Shown here piece after piece: positions 10,301 through 17,825 of a DNA stretch of 64,000 bases. The notes beneath the pieces were generated by a model. It saw nothing but the letters and a program-made list of their open reading frames with translations, was not told where the DNA came from and made no database searches. Each line of letters opens with the position of its first letter. The first letter of the stretch is position 1. Source of the stretch: Streptomyces sp. B21-105 (GTDB taxonomy: Bacteria > Actinomycetota > Actinomycetes > Streptomycetales > Streptomycetaceae); the NCBI RefSeq assembly GCF_036898465.1, contig NZ_JARUMJ010000001.1, positions 6,448,001 to 6,512,000 on the forward strand, given 5' to 3'. A program made the translations under genes and the position numbers.

Positions 10301-10462
10301 CAGATCGCCGAGGAACTGTTCATCTCCCCGAAGACGGCCAGCGTGCACGTCTCGAACATTCTGTCGAAGCTCGAGGTCTCGGGCCGGGGGGAGGCGGCCG
10401 CGGTGGCCCACCGCCTGGGGCTGTACCCGCCGACGGCCGGGGAAGCTCCGATCGCGCGATAA
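7301..10462 (+). CDS. Large ATPase/LuxR-type transcriptional regulator (LAL family)
   Basis: About 1053 residues. An N-terminal AAA/STAND ATPase begins FVGRSDEL and carries Walker A GGEAGVGKTR (near residues 42-51) and Walker B VVLALEDLHWAD (about 150-161). A long middle region looks like TPR-type helical repeats. The C-terminus (about 980-1043) is a LuxR/GerE helix-turn-helix: LTRRERDVLRLVSAGRTNRQIAEELFIS. LAL regulators usually activate nearby or pathway genes after sensing a ligand. The start is uncertain: ATG 7301 gives the usual domain boundary but a poor ribosome site; GTG 7127 overlaps the preceding stop and would add the pentapeptide repeats. An Ala/Val-rich insert near residues 805-850 separates the repeats. 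Confidence 0.9.
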   Translation: MLAPVETTSVSPVFVGRSDELDILHDALSRAAAGEPQALLVGGEAGVGKTRLVEEFAATAGRAGAVVAVGGCVEIGADGLPFAPFSTALRALRRALPDEFVAAAAGQEDELARLLPECGESTVQRHDEEGLARLFELIARLLERLAVGRTVVLALEDLHWADASTRHLLSYLLRTLRTGCLVVLATYRADDIHRRHPLRPLLAELDRLRTVRRLELARFTRDEVGRQIAGILAREPDPAQVDAIFERSDGNAFFVEELAVAACEGCRAGLTDSLRDLLLVRVETLPDSAQNVARIVAEGGSIVEYRLLDAVARLAEDDLIEALRAAVNAHLLLPVPEGDGYRFRHSLVREAVSDDLLPGERSRLNRRYAEALRADPTLVPADERVMRLASYWYHAHDPAKALPAVLDASVEARSRRAYSEQLRLLERAMELWEAAPKEVRDTLRPIGHAEVYPPCPPERHGATPGGRDPATTPLRYLDLMAEAAVAGRYCGERERALKIAKRALRLLEDGDGDPRRAAWFWVQRSRLVRSLGRGSGREELTRAEELMRGLPPSEVHAEVLAHVAGWSALHVPGPDAYRAAERAVEYARMVGARETELKARQILGILMVDAGHIEPGLTELSEVKDRALAEDIPTAALDAYVNLPSELESVGRSREAVAIMAEGLVYAERQGLPDTEAWVHGNLAESLLSLGRWDEADRASAEAGRIARGVGPKGIHATLRAELALARGDLAEAGRRLAAAQGYFGSREHRPQDHLPLARLAIALAVAEDRPADVRAHLEHALDVGFPPGAQRYAWPLLLTAASAVSAASAVNTVPAVAAVPAAANGAQAANGVPAGTAAAGTDAGLAARIRRAAKKLVAVVPVWQAHALWLHAELARAEGRDAPDGWCEVVAAFECLERPYDLARARYRMAEALLRVGGDAERERAAELLRLARAVAAHLGARPLADAVDRLGRRARLPRTAATGPSDTPAGPADPLAALGLTRRERDVLRLVSAGRTNRQIAEELFISPKTASVHVSNILSKLEVSGRGEAAAVAHRLGLYPPTAGEAPIAR

Positions 10463-10498
10463 TGGGACGAGCTGACCGCGACCCGGCAGAGGAGAACG

Positions 10499-10732
10499 AT
10501 GTTCAACGCCTTCGAGGAACTCTTCTCACCGGGCCGCAAGCACACCCGGGACGAGCAGAACCGGCTGGAGCTGACCCGGGAGGACGTCGGCGACGCCGAT
10601 CCCGGGCGCGGGCCGATAGACCTCGCCTCCGGAAAGGTCGTGGTCCGCCCGTCCGAACCGGAACCGCCGGGGGACGGGCCGACGGGGGAGAAGCGGGCAG
10701 CGGAGGAGCCGTCCGGGCCGGGAGTGCGGTGA
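10499..10732 (+). CDS. DUF6191-type small protein (77 aa)
   Basis: The first 50 residues (MFNAFEELFSPGRKHT, then LELTREDVGDADPGRGPIDL and SGKVVV) match a short conserved actinomycete family that I recall as DUF6191; the C-terminal 25 residues are Pro/Glu-rich and variable. ATG 10499 is preceded by AGAGGAGA, a strong ribosome site. Function unknown; the protein is hydrophilic with no signal or membrane segment. It is 36 nt after the LuxR gene and may be read through from it, and converges on the next gene with only 16 bp between stops. Confidence 0.8.
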   Translation: MFNAFEELFSPGRKHTRDEQNRLELTREDVGDADPGRGPIDLASGKVVVRPSEPEPPGDGPTGEKRAAEEPSGPGVR

Positions 10733-10748
10733 CGGGCGACGGCGACGG

Positions 10749-11903
10749 TCAGGTGACCCGCAGCTCCAGGATCCGGTCGTCCCCCTTCTTCGGAGCGCCG
10801 CGGCCGTCCGTGGCGCTGGTGGTGACCCACAGCTTGTCGCCGCCCGCCGCCACCACCGTGCGCAGCCGGCCGTACTCGCCCTTGAGGAAGGCCTGCGGAT
10901 CCGCGGAGACGGCCGTGCCCTTCAGCGGTACGCGCCACAGCCGCTGCCCCCGCAGACCCGCCATCCAGATCGAGCCCTGGGCGTAGGCGATGCCGCTCGG
11001 AGAGGCCTCGTCGGTGTGCCACTGGGCTGCCGGGTCGCGGTACTTCCCGTCCTTGGAGATGCCTTCGGCCGCCGGCCAGCCGTAGTCGGCGCCGGGTTCG
11101 ATCGCGTTCAGCTCGTCCCAGGTGTTCTGGCCGAACTCCGAGGCGAACAGGCGCTGTTTGGCGTCCCAGGCCAGCCCCTGCACATTGCGGTGGCCGTACG
11201 AGTACACCGGGGAGTCCGGGAACGGGTTGCCGGGGGCCGGCTCGCCCTCCGGGGTCAGCCGCAGGATCTTGCCGCCGAGGGACTTCTTGTCCTGCGCCAG
11301 CCCCCGGTCGCCGTTCTCGCCGGTGCCGACGTACAGCTGCCGGTCGGGGCCGAAGGCGATCCGGCCGCCGTTGTGGATCATGCCCTTGGGGATGCCCCTG
11401 AAGACCGTGTCGGGCGCCCCCAGCTGATCGCCGACGGGCCGCTTCGCGTCGTAGACCATGCGGACGACGCGGTTGTCGGAGTCGGAGGTGAAGTACGCGT
11501 AGACCATGTGATCGGAGGCGTAGTCGGGGGAGAGGGCTAGGCCCAGCAGGCCGCCCTCGCCGCCCGCGGAGACGCCCGGCACCTCGCCCAGCTCGGTCTT
11601 GCGGCCCGTTTTCTCGTCCACCCGCGTGATCGTGCCCTCGTCGCGCGAGCCGACCAGCAGGCCGCCCTCGGGGAGGGGAGCGAGGCCCCAGGGGCTGTTC
11701 AGCCCCTCGGCGACCGTGCGCACCACGTCGACCGTGCCCTTCGCGGGCGGGGTCTCCTCGGCGGCCGGGGAGGTCTGCGCGGCCGCACTCCCCGGGGACG
11801 CGCTGGCGGAGGCGCGGGGCGACCCCCCGGCGCCGGAGGAGCAGCCGGCCGTCACCAGCAGGGCACCCGTGGCCAACACGGCCGACACAGCTCGACGTCG
11901 CAC
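10749..11903 (-). CDS. PQQ-dependent sugar dehydrogenase-like lipoprotein (six-bladed beta-propeller)
   Basis: A secreted lipoprotein of about 384 residues: signal peptide RRRAVSAVLATGALLVTAGC with a lipobox Cys, a Ser/Ala/Pro-rich linker, then a soluble glucose/sorbosone dehydrogenase fold. Propeller signatures include LNSPWGLAPLPEGGLLVGSR, GGEGGLLGLALSPDY, MIHNGGRIAFGPDRQLYVGTGENGD, YSYGHRNVQGLAWD and the FGQNTWDELNAIEPGADYGWP segment. The probable reaction is oxidation of an aldose outside the membrane with PQQ, but many actinomycete homologues are uncharacterised. GTG 11903 has GAAGGGA 8 nt upstream and is preferred; ATG 11909 and ATG 11954 are in frame. Confidence 0.88.
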   Translation of the reverse strand: MRRRAVSAVLATGALLVTAGCSSGAGGSPRASASASPGSAAAQTSPAAEETPPAKGTVDVVRTVAEGLNSPWGLAPLPEGGLLVGSRDEGTITRVDEKTGRKTELGEVPGVSAGGEGGLLGLALSPDYASDHMVYAYFTSDSDNRVVRMVYDAKRPVGDQLGAPDTVFRGIPKGMIHNGGRIAFGPDRQLYVGTGENGDRGLAQDKKSLGGKILRLTPEGEPAPGNPFPDSPVYSYGHRNVQGLAWDAKQRLFASEFGQNTWDELNAIEPGADYGWPAAEGISKDGKYRDPAAQWHTDEASPSGIAYAQGSIWMAGLRGQRLWRVPLKGTAVSADPQAFLKGEYGRLRTVVAAGGDKLWVTTSATDGRGAPKKGDDRILELRVT

Positions 11904-12008
11904 GATCATGGTCCCTTCGACACGCAGGTTCCTTCGGCGGACTTCACCTGTCATACGCCGGTGAGGCCTCCCTGGTTCCCGTTCGGCCCGGGTCGACCCG
12001 AAAGCGGT

Positions 12009-12182
12009 GCTCGTTCCCCGACTCCCGTACCCCGGCGGGGACGCCGGGACGCTCGTTCCCCGGCTCTCGCGCCTTGGTCGGGAGGCCGGTCGCTTGTTCC
12101 CGGTTCCTGCGCCCTGGTCGGGAGGTGGTCGCTCGTTCCCCGGCTCTCGCGCCCCGGTCGGCGGGCCGGCCGGGGCGGGACG
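12009..12182. repeat. Degenerate ~40-bp tandem repeats
   Basis: GCTCGTTCCCCGGCTC-type units begin at 12009, 12052, 12092 and 12131, with a remnant at 12182 (spacings 43, 40, 39, 51). They fill the gap between the aldo/keto reductase stop and the lipoprotein gene, both on the minus strand. No gene is seen in this stretch. Confidence 0.65.
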
Positions 12183-12183
12183 C

Positions 12184-13182
12184 TCACTCCCACGATCCCC
12201 GCGCCCCCGGCAGACGCGACAGCTCGGCCAGGTCCTGCGGCGTCAGACGCAGACGGGACGCGCGCGCGTTCTCCGTCACCCACCGGTCCCGCTTGGCGCC
12301 CGGGACCGGCACCACGTGCCGGCCCTGCGCCAGCACCCACGCCAGAGCCGCCTGCGCGGCCGTCACGGTGTCGCCGTGGCGGGCGGCGACCCGGCGCAGG
12401 CCGACGACGATCGGCTGGTTCGCGGCCATCATCTCGGCGGTGAACCGTGGATGCCGGGCACGCATGTCGTCCGGCTCGAAGCCCTCACCGGGGGTCAGCC
12501 TGCCGGTGAGGAAGCCGTTGCCGAGCGGCATCGCGGCCAGGAAACCGACCCCGTGCGCCTCGCACCACGGCAGCAGGCCGTCCAGCGCTTCCGGCGACCA
12601 CACCGACAGCTCCGCCTCGACCGCGCTCACCGGGAAGACCTGCTGGACGCGCCGCAGCTGCCGAATCGTTCCGTCGTACAGGTGTCCGCTCGATCGCCGG
12701 CCGCCCCGCGCCCCCACGGCACACAGCCCCAACGCCCGCACCTTGCCCGCCCGGACGAGCTCGGCCATCGCGCCCCACGTCTCCTCGACCGGCACCTCGG
12801 GGTCGGCGCGGTGCAGCTGGTAGAGGTCGATGACATCCGTCTGCAGCCGCCGCAGGGAGGCGTCGCAGGCCCGTTTCACGTACCCCGGGCGGCCGTTGGC
12901 CACGATGTGCTGTTCGCCGACGAGCAGACCGACCTTCGTCGACACGAACGCGTCCTCGCGCCGCTCCTTCAACGCCCGCCCCAGTAACAGCTCGTTGGTG
13001 AACGGGCCGTACATGTCGGCGGTGTCCAGCAGGGACGAGCCCTCGTCCAGCGCCCGGTGCACCGCCCTGAGCGACTCGTCGCCCCGCTGCCGCGACCCGC
13101 TGTACGCCCAGCTCATCGGCATGCACCCGAGACCGACGGCACCCACCTCGAGCGCCCCCGCGCCGATCGTCCTGCGCTCCAC
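12184..13182 (-). CDS. Aldo/keto reductase
   Basis: About 332 residues, a cytoplasmic NADPH-dependent (beta/alpha)8 oxidoreductase. Family features: GLGCMPMSWAY near the N-terminus, the catalytic Asp/Tyr in LLDTADMYG, the catalytic Lys in VSTKVG, the His-containing DLYQLHRADPEVPVEETWGAM, and the C-terminal cofactor motif VPVPGAKR. It belongs to the group that reduces small aldehydes. The start is set at GTG 13182 because GGGAGGG ends 10 nt upstream and homologues begin with (M)E-x-RT-GAG; GTG 13203 would place the ribosome site inside the gene. Divergent from the hydroxyacid dehydrogenase gene. Confidence 0.9.
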   Translation of the reverse strand: MERRTIGAGALEVGAVGLGCMPMSWAYSGSRQRGDESLRAVHRALDEGSSLLDTADMYGPFTNELLLGRALKERREDAFVSTKVGLLVGEQHIVANGRPGYVKRACDASLRRLQTDVIDLYQLHRADPEVPVEETWGAMAELVRAGKVRALGLCAVGARGGRRSSGHLYDGTIRQLRRVQQVFPVSAVEAELSVWSPEALDGLLPWCEAHGVGFLAAMPLGNGFLTGRLTPGEGFEPDDMRARHPRFTAEMMAANQPIVVGLRRVAARHGDTVTAAQAALAWVLAQGRHVVPVPGAKRDRWVTENARASRLRLTPQDLAELSRLPGARGSWE

Positions 13183-13244
13183 CTGCTCGAAACCCTCCCT
13201 CACCCGACCCCCAACCTAACCTCTGCCAGGACGTGGGCCTGACA

Positions 13245-13250
13245 TAGCCT
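13245..13250 (+). promoter_or_regulatory. Possible -10 box for a leaderless transcript
   Basis: TAGCCT (TANNNT) ends 7 nt before the ATG at 13258; no Shine-Dalgarno sequence is visible there. The -35 is not convincing. Confidence 0.4.
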
Positions 13251-13257
13251 CCCGACC

Positions 13258-14211
13258 ATGAGTGCTGACGTATGGCTGCCCATCCCCCCACAAGAGATCG
13301 AGGGCCTCCCCAAGGGCCCGGACTACCGCTTCTGGAACGGCGAGCGGGACTTCCCGGCGGATCCCGCCGACTGCGCCTTCTACGTCGTCCCCTACATGAA
13401 GGCCCCCGAGGTCGGGCAGCGGCCGCTGCCCGCGATGAGCTCGCTGGAGGTCGTGCAGACCCTGTCCGCCGGCATCGACCACGTGGAGCCGGCCCTCGGG
13501 TCGCTGCCTACCGGGGTACGGCTCTGCAACGCGCGCGGGGTCCACGAGGCGAGCACGGCCGAGCTCACGCTCACCCTGGTCCTCGCCTCGCTGCGCGGAA
13601 TCCCCGACTTCGTCCGGGCCCAGGACCGGGGGGAGTGGCTCGGCGGGTTCCGGCCGGCGCTCGCCGACAAGAACGTGCTCATCGTCGGATACGGCTCCAT
13701 CGGCTCCGCCATCGAGGACCGGCTCGCGCCCTTCGAGGTGGCGCGGGTGGCGCGCGTCGCGCGCTCCTGGCGCACGACGGCGCGCGGTCCCGTGCATCCA
13801 CTCGCCGAACTGCCCGCCCTGCTCCCCGAAGCGGACGTCGTGATCCTCTGCACGCCCCTGAACGAGACCACCCAGGGCCTCGCCGACGCCGGGTTCCTGG
13901 CCCGGATGAAGGACGGCGCGCTGCTCGTCAACGTGGCCCGCGGCGGGGTCGTCGACACCGAGGCGCTGCTCGCGGAGCTGGAGAGCGGCCGGCTGACCGC
14001 GGCGCTGGACGTCACCGACCCCGAGCCGCTGCCGGCGGGGCACCCCCTGTGGTCCGCGCCGGGCGTCCTCGTGAGCCCGCACGTCGGCGGACCCACCTCC
14101 GCCTTCCGGCCCCGCGCCGAGCGTCTGCTGACCGACCAGTTGCGCCGCTTCGTGAACCGCGAGCCGCTGCGCAACGTGATCCTCACGACGGGTGCGCCCA
14201 CGGGAACGTGA
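13258..14211 (+). CDS. D-isomer specific 2-hydroxyacid dehydrogenase
   Basis: A 317-residue NAD(P)H-dependent oxidoreductase interconverting 2-keto and D-2-hydroxy acids. It has the substrate-domain motif QTLSAGIDHV, the nucleotide-binding VLIVGYGSIGSAIEDRL, the catalytic Arg in MKDGALLVNVARGGVVD, the Glu in DVTDPEPLPAGHPLW and the catalytic His in LVSPHVGG. It is shorter than SerA and lacks an ACT domain, so it is not the phosphoglycerate enzyme, which is elsewhere in the window. The true substrate is unknown (glyoxylate/hydroxypyruvate reductase-like). The 76-bp gap to the aldo/keto reductase holds divergent promoters. Confidence 0.92.
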   Translation: MSADVWLPIPPQEIEGLPKGPDYRFWNGERDFPADPADCAFYVVPYMKAPEVGQRPLPAMSSLEVVQTLSAGIDHVEPALGSLPTGVRLCNARGVHEASTAELTLTLVLASLRGIPDFVRAQDRGEWLGGFRPALADKNVLIVGYGSIGSAIEDRLAPFEVARVARVARSWRTTARGPVHPLAELPALLPEADVVILCTPLNETTQGLADAGFLARMKDGALLVNVARGGVVDTEALLAELESGRLTAALDVTDPEPLPAGHPLWSAPGVLVSPHVGGPTSAFRPRAERLLTDQLRRFVNREPLRNVILTTGAPTGT

Positions 14212-14553
14212 CGGCGACGGCACTCCCGCGGTCCGGTTCGGCCACCCTCCGCAGTCCCCCGGACGCGTTCTGTACCTCATCCGGGCGCATATGCCGATGA
14301 TCGTCACGCAGCGTAGAGGAACTATGTCCCTGAGTGACGAGACTGGTGTATCGTCCCGACAGGGGCTACGTCGCGCACGATCGGCGTGAGGGACGGATAT
14401 TTCAGACTTTCGAGGGGGGCGACGGGCGATGCACGGCCAATGGACGAACGATCCGACGCGGCGGAGCCACCGGCGACCCTGGCGCTCGGCCGCGCGCGGA
14501 CCCGGTCGCAGCACTCACCGGGACCCGGGGGCGGCACGGACCGGGAGGGCCCG

Positions 14554-17500
14554 GTGAGTTCGCCGTCGACCTCCACCCCCCTCCTCGACGGAGCGCCGCG
14601 CACGCGGCCTCCGACGGGGGCGCCGCGCCTCGCCCCGCCGCCCGCGGGCGGCCCCGGACCCAACATGGTCCACCAACTGCTGCTGGCCTTCCTGTGCGCG
14701 GGGTACGCCGTCGGCGCCGCGTTCGGCTGGGGTTCGGACGAACTCGCGCTGATCATGGGCGACTTCGGGCTCACCGCCGCCGCCGGCACGGCCGCCGTGT
14801 CCTGCTTCTGCTACGCGCGCATCCGCCGGGTCCGCTTTCGACCCGCCTGGATGCTGTTCTCGCTCTCCTCGGCGATGGCGGCCCTCGGCAACCTGGTCTG
14901 GGGCTGGTACGAGGTGGTGCTGGGGCGGCCCGTGCCCAGCCCCAGCCTCGCCGACCTGTTCTTCCTGTGCTTCGCGCCACCCGCCATCGTGGGGCTGCTG
15001 GTGCTCGCCGCCCGCCCCGTCACCAAGGCGGGCTGGGTCTGCCTGGGGCTGGACGCCTGGCTGATCGCCGGCTCGCTGCTCACCCTCTCCTGGAGCCTCG
15101 CGCTCGCCCAGGCCGCCAAACTCGACGGCCCGAGCGTGTCGCACGCGGCGCTTTCGCTGGCGTACCCGCTGCTCGACATCGCCCTGGTGAGCATGGTGCT
15201 GGTGCTGCACTTCCGGCGCACCGCGGTGAACCGCACCGGGGTCAACACGGCCGTCGGCGCCCTCGCGCTGACCGTCCTGTGCGACGCCCTGTTCACGTCG
15301 CCGCTGCTGCACAACGACTACCGCTCGGGCCAGCTCCTGGACGCGGGCTGGTTCGCCGGCTCGCTGCTCCTGGCCTACGCGCCCTGGGCGGCCTACCGCC
15401 GGCACGGACGGGTGGCGGACGAGGGGCACACGCGCGTGGTGCACGAGCACCTGCCCGGACAGCGCGCCGGAGCGCGGAGCGTCATGCCCTCGCAGGCCCA
15501 GACTCCCCCGCAGGGCGGCGACCACGTCTGCTATCCGGTCACCCGGCCCATCACCGGCTCGCTGGCCGCGCTCACGCCCTACCTCGCCGCCGCCGTCTGC
15601 ACCCTGGGCATCCTCTACAACGTCCTCAACGGACGCAGCGTCGACCGCGTGGTGCTGCTGACCGGCGGCACGGTCGTGCTCGCCCTCGTGGTCCGCCAGG
15701 GGATCATGCTGCTCGACAACATCGCCCTCACCCAGGAACTTGCGCAGAAGGAGAACCACTTCCGCTCCCTGGTGCAGGGCTCCAGCGACGTCATCATGAT
15801 CGCCGCCCCCAGCGGCGTGCTGCGATACGTCTCCCCGGCCGCCGCCGGTGTGTACGGCCGCCCCGCCGAGGAACTGGTGGGCACCGAACTGGCCCACCTC
15901 ATCCACCCGGAGGACCTGGGCTGCGTGGTCCACGAGGTGCGCCGGTTTCTCGCCGCCAGCCCTCAGGACGAGCCCACCACGCGCATCGAGTGCCGTTTCC
16001 GGTCCGGCGCGGGAGGCTGGCTCAACGTCGAGTCGACCGTCAACCGGCATCACGGCGGCCTGATCTTCAACAGCCGGGACGTGACGGAGCGGGTGCGGCT
16101 GCAGGCGCAGCTCCAGCACAACGCCGAGCACGACCCGCTCACCGACCTGCCCAACCGCGCGCTGTTCACCCGGCGCGTCCAGCAGGCGCTGTCCGGCCGC
16201 CGCAGCACCGACCGGGGCGCCGCCCTGCGGGGCACCGCCGTCCTCTTCATCGACCTCGACGGCTTCAAGGCCGTCAACGACACCATCGGCCACGCCGCCG
16301 GGGACGCCCTGCTGGTGCAGGCCGCCCGCCGGCTGCAGGACGCGGTCCGCCAGGGCGACACCGCGTCCCGGCTGGGCGGTGACGAGTTCGCGGCCCTGAT
16401 CGTCGGCGACGGCACCCGTGACCGGGCCGCCCGCGAGCGTCACATACTGGAACTCGCCGACCGCCTCCGGCTCACGCTCTCGCAGCCGTACCTCATCGAC
16501 GGCCAGGAGGTCCGCGTCGCCGCGTCCATCGGCGTCGCCTTCGCGGAACCCGGTCTGGGCGCAGGGGAGCTGCTGCGCAACGCCGATCTCGCCATGTACC
16601 GCGCCAAGGCGGACGGCAAGGGCCGGGTCGAGCTGTACAAACCGCAGATGCAGCAGGACGTCGTACGCAAGGCGGAGCTGGCCACACGGCTGCGCGCCGC
16701 GCTGCACGACGGCGAGTTCGCCCTCCTGCACCAGCCCGTGGTGCGCCTCTCGGACGGCCGGATCTCGTCGGTCGCCGCACAGGCCCGCTGGCGTTCCTCG
16801 CAGGGCGTGCTCTTCACGCCCGCCGAGTTCCTGCGGTCCGCCGAGGCCAGCGACCGGACGGCCGAACTGGGCCGCTGGCTGCTGGAGGAAGCCGTCGAGC
16901 AGGCCGCCGACCGGACCGTGAGCGGGCTGACACTGCCCGTCGTCGTCCGGCTGGGCGCCCGGCGGCTGGTGGACCGCTCGATGCCGCTGGGCTCGATCGA
17001 GGCGCTGCTGACGCGGCACGGCCTGCCGTCGGGCTCGCTGGTGGTCGAACTCTCGGACACCGACCCCCGGGCGCCGCTGGACGAGCTGGAGCGCCGCCTG
17101 GGGGCCCTGCGCCGCCTGGGCGTCCGTATCGCCCTGGACGGCTTCGGAAGCGGCTACGGGGCCCTCACGGCGCTGCGCCGGCTCCCGGTGGACATCCTCA
17201 AGCTCGACCGCTCGCTGGTCGAGGGGGTCGTCGAGTCCGCCCGGCTGCACAAGATCACCGGAGGGCTGCTGCGGATCGCCAATGATCTGGGGCTGCAGTC
17301 CGTCGCCGAGGGCGTGGACCTGCCCGAGCAGGTCGTCGCGCTGCACGCGCTGGGCTGCACGCACGGCCAGGGCATGGCGTTCTCCGGACCGCTCGACGAG
17401 TACCGGCTGCGCCGCGCGCTCGCGACCGGCCGCTATCCGGTGGCGCACGACGGCCCGGCGGAGCCTGCGTTCGCGGGCGGCGGCGCGGGGGTGTACACCA

Positions 17501-17574
17501 GTGGGGTGACCGCCGTCCTGGGGAGCGGAAGTGCCCTACGCTCACATAATGAGACTCCCGTCCCACCCACTTGA
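14554..17574 (+). CDS. Membrane PAS-GGDEF-EAL protein, probable diguanylate cyclase with degenerate EAL
   Basis: About 1006 residues: a Pro-rich N-terminus, 8-10 membrane spans (about residues 30-390), a PAS domain (about 400-520), GGDEF (about 525-685) and EAL (about 690-950). The cyclase active site GGDEF is intact (608-612) with inhibitory site RQGD five residues before it (599-602). The EAL domain looks inactive: the EAL triplet reads AQA (SVAAQARW), DDFG is DGFG and AEGVE is AEGVD. It should make c-di-GMP, the BldD co-ligand in Streptomyces development. I recall SCO5511 as the likely counterpart. GTG 14554 follows GGGAGGG by 5 nt; ATG 14440 and 14386 are upstream options. The 340 bp upstream hold no other gene. 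Confidence 0.9.
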   Translation: MSSPSTSTPLLDGAPRTRPPTGAPRLAPPPAGGPGPNMVHQLLLAFLCAGYAVGAAFGWGSDELALIMGDFGLTAAAGTAAVSCFCYARIRRVRFRPAWMLFSLSSAMAALGNLVWGWYEVVLGRPVPSPSLADLFFLCFAPPAIVGLLVLAARPVTKAGWVCLGLDAWLIAGSLLTLSWSLALAQAAKLDGPSVSHAALSLAYPLLDIALVSMVLVLHFRRTAVNRTGVNTAVGALALTVLCDALFTSPLLHNDYRSGQLLDAGWFAGSLLLAYAPWAAYRRHGRVADEGHTRVVHEHLPGQRAGARSVMPSQAQTPPQGGDHVCYPVTRPITGSLAALTPYLAAAVCTLGILYNVLNGRSVDRVVLLTGGTVVLALVVRQGIMLLDNIALTQELAQKENHFRSLVQGSSDVIMIAAPSGVLRYVSPAAAGVYGRPAEELVGTELAHLIHPEDLGCVVHEVRRFLAASPQDEPTTRIECRFRSGAGGWLNVESTVNRHHGGLIFNSRDVTERVRLQAQLQHNAEHDPLTDLPNRALFTRRVQQALSGRRSTDRGAALRGTAVLFIDLDGFKAVNDTIGHAAGDALLVQAARRLQDAVRQGDTASRLGGDEFAALIVGDGTRDRAARERHILELADRLRLTLSQPYLIDGQEVRVAASIGVAFAEPGLGAGELLRNADLAMYRAKADGKGRVELYKPQMQQDVVRKAELATRLRAALHDGEFALLHQPVVRLSDGRISSVAAQARWRSSQGVLFTPAEFLRSAEASDRTAELGRWLLEEAVEQAADRTVSGLTLPVVVRLGARRLVDRSMPLGSIEALLTRHGLPSGSLVVELSDTDPRAPLDELERRLGALRRLGVRIALDGFGSGYGALTALRRLPVDILKLDRSLVEGVVESARLHKITGGLLRIANDLGLQSVAEGVDLPEQVVALHALGCTHGQGMAFSGPLDEYRLRRALATGRYPVAHDGPAEPAFAGGGAGVYTSGVTAVLGSGSALRSHNETPVPPT
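17545..17550 (+). promoter_or_regulatory. Possible -10 box of the ilvB operon
   Basis: CATAAT, the best -10-like sequence before the ilv leader, lies inside the end of the GGDEF-EAL gene. A start near 17557 would give a transcript carrying the leader ORF and attenuator. No clear -35 was seen. Confidence 0.35.
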
Positions 17575-17607
17575 CAGTCGGTGCGCGCCAGGGGGAGGGT
17601 CATTGCC

Positions 17608-17649
17608 ATGCGCACCCGAATTCTCGTACTTGGCAAGCGCGTCGGCTGA
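17608..17649 (+). CDS. ilvL: ilvBNC leader peptide (13 aa)
   Basis: A 14-codon frame encodes [13 protein letters not shown]. It has a very strong ribosome site (GGGGGAGGG, 17590-17598, 9 nt before the ATG) and a run of Ile-Leu-Val-Leu read by ATT CTC GTA CTT; ATT, GTA and CTT are rare in this genome. A perfect terminator hairpin with a T-tract follows 55 nt after its stop and ilvB starts about 90 nt later. This is the classic layout of ribosome-mediated attenuation by branched-chain aminoacyl-tRNA supply. Comparative work on actinobacteria has described ilvB attenuation, so the function is expected although untested here. Confidence 0.85.
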   Translation: MRTRILVLGKRVG

Positions 17650-17704
17650 AGCTGGTGACGTCCGGGCGGTCCCGGAACTCACGGCGACCCACACCCGGCG
17701 CGCT

Positions 17705-17738
17705 CCCCTCGCTTGCCTTATGGCACGAGGGGTTTTTT
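17705..17738 (+). terminator. ilvB attenuator (Rho-independent terminator)
   Basis: CCCCTCG (17705-17711) pairs with CGAGGGG (17726-17732) and is followed at once by six T. T-tracts like this are rare in the window. It lies between the leader peptide and ilvB, so it should stop transcription when branched-chain amino acids are plentiful. Confidence 0.85.
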
Positions 17739-17825
17739 GTTGCACAAAACCCGGGGCGACGCACCACCCCCAGCAGCACCCGTAGAACCTTCAGTAAAAC
17801 CCTCAGCATCGAGAAGAGAATGCCG

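Noticed and set aside
14192..14389. A 65-codon ORF before the GGDEF-EAL gene
   Set aside because: It overlaps the end of the hydroxyacid dehydrogenase, has no conserved look and no ribosome site.
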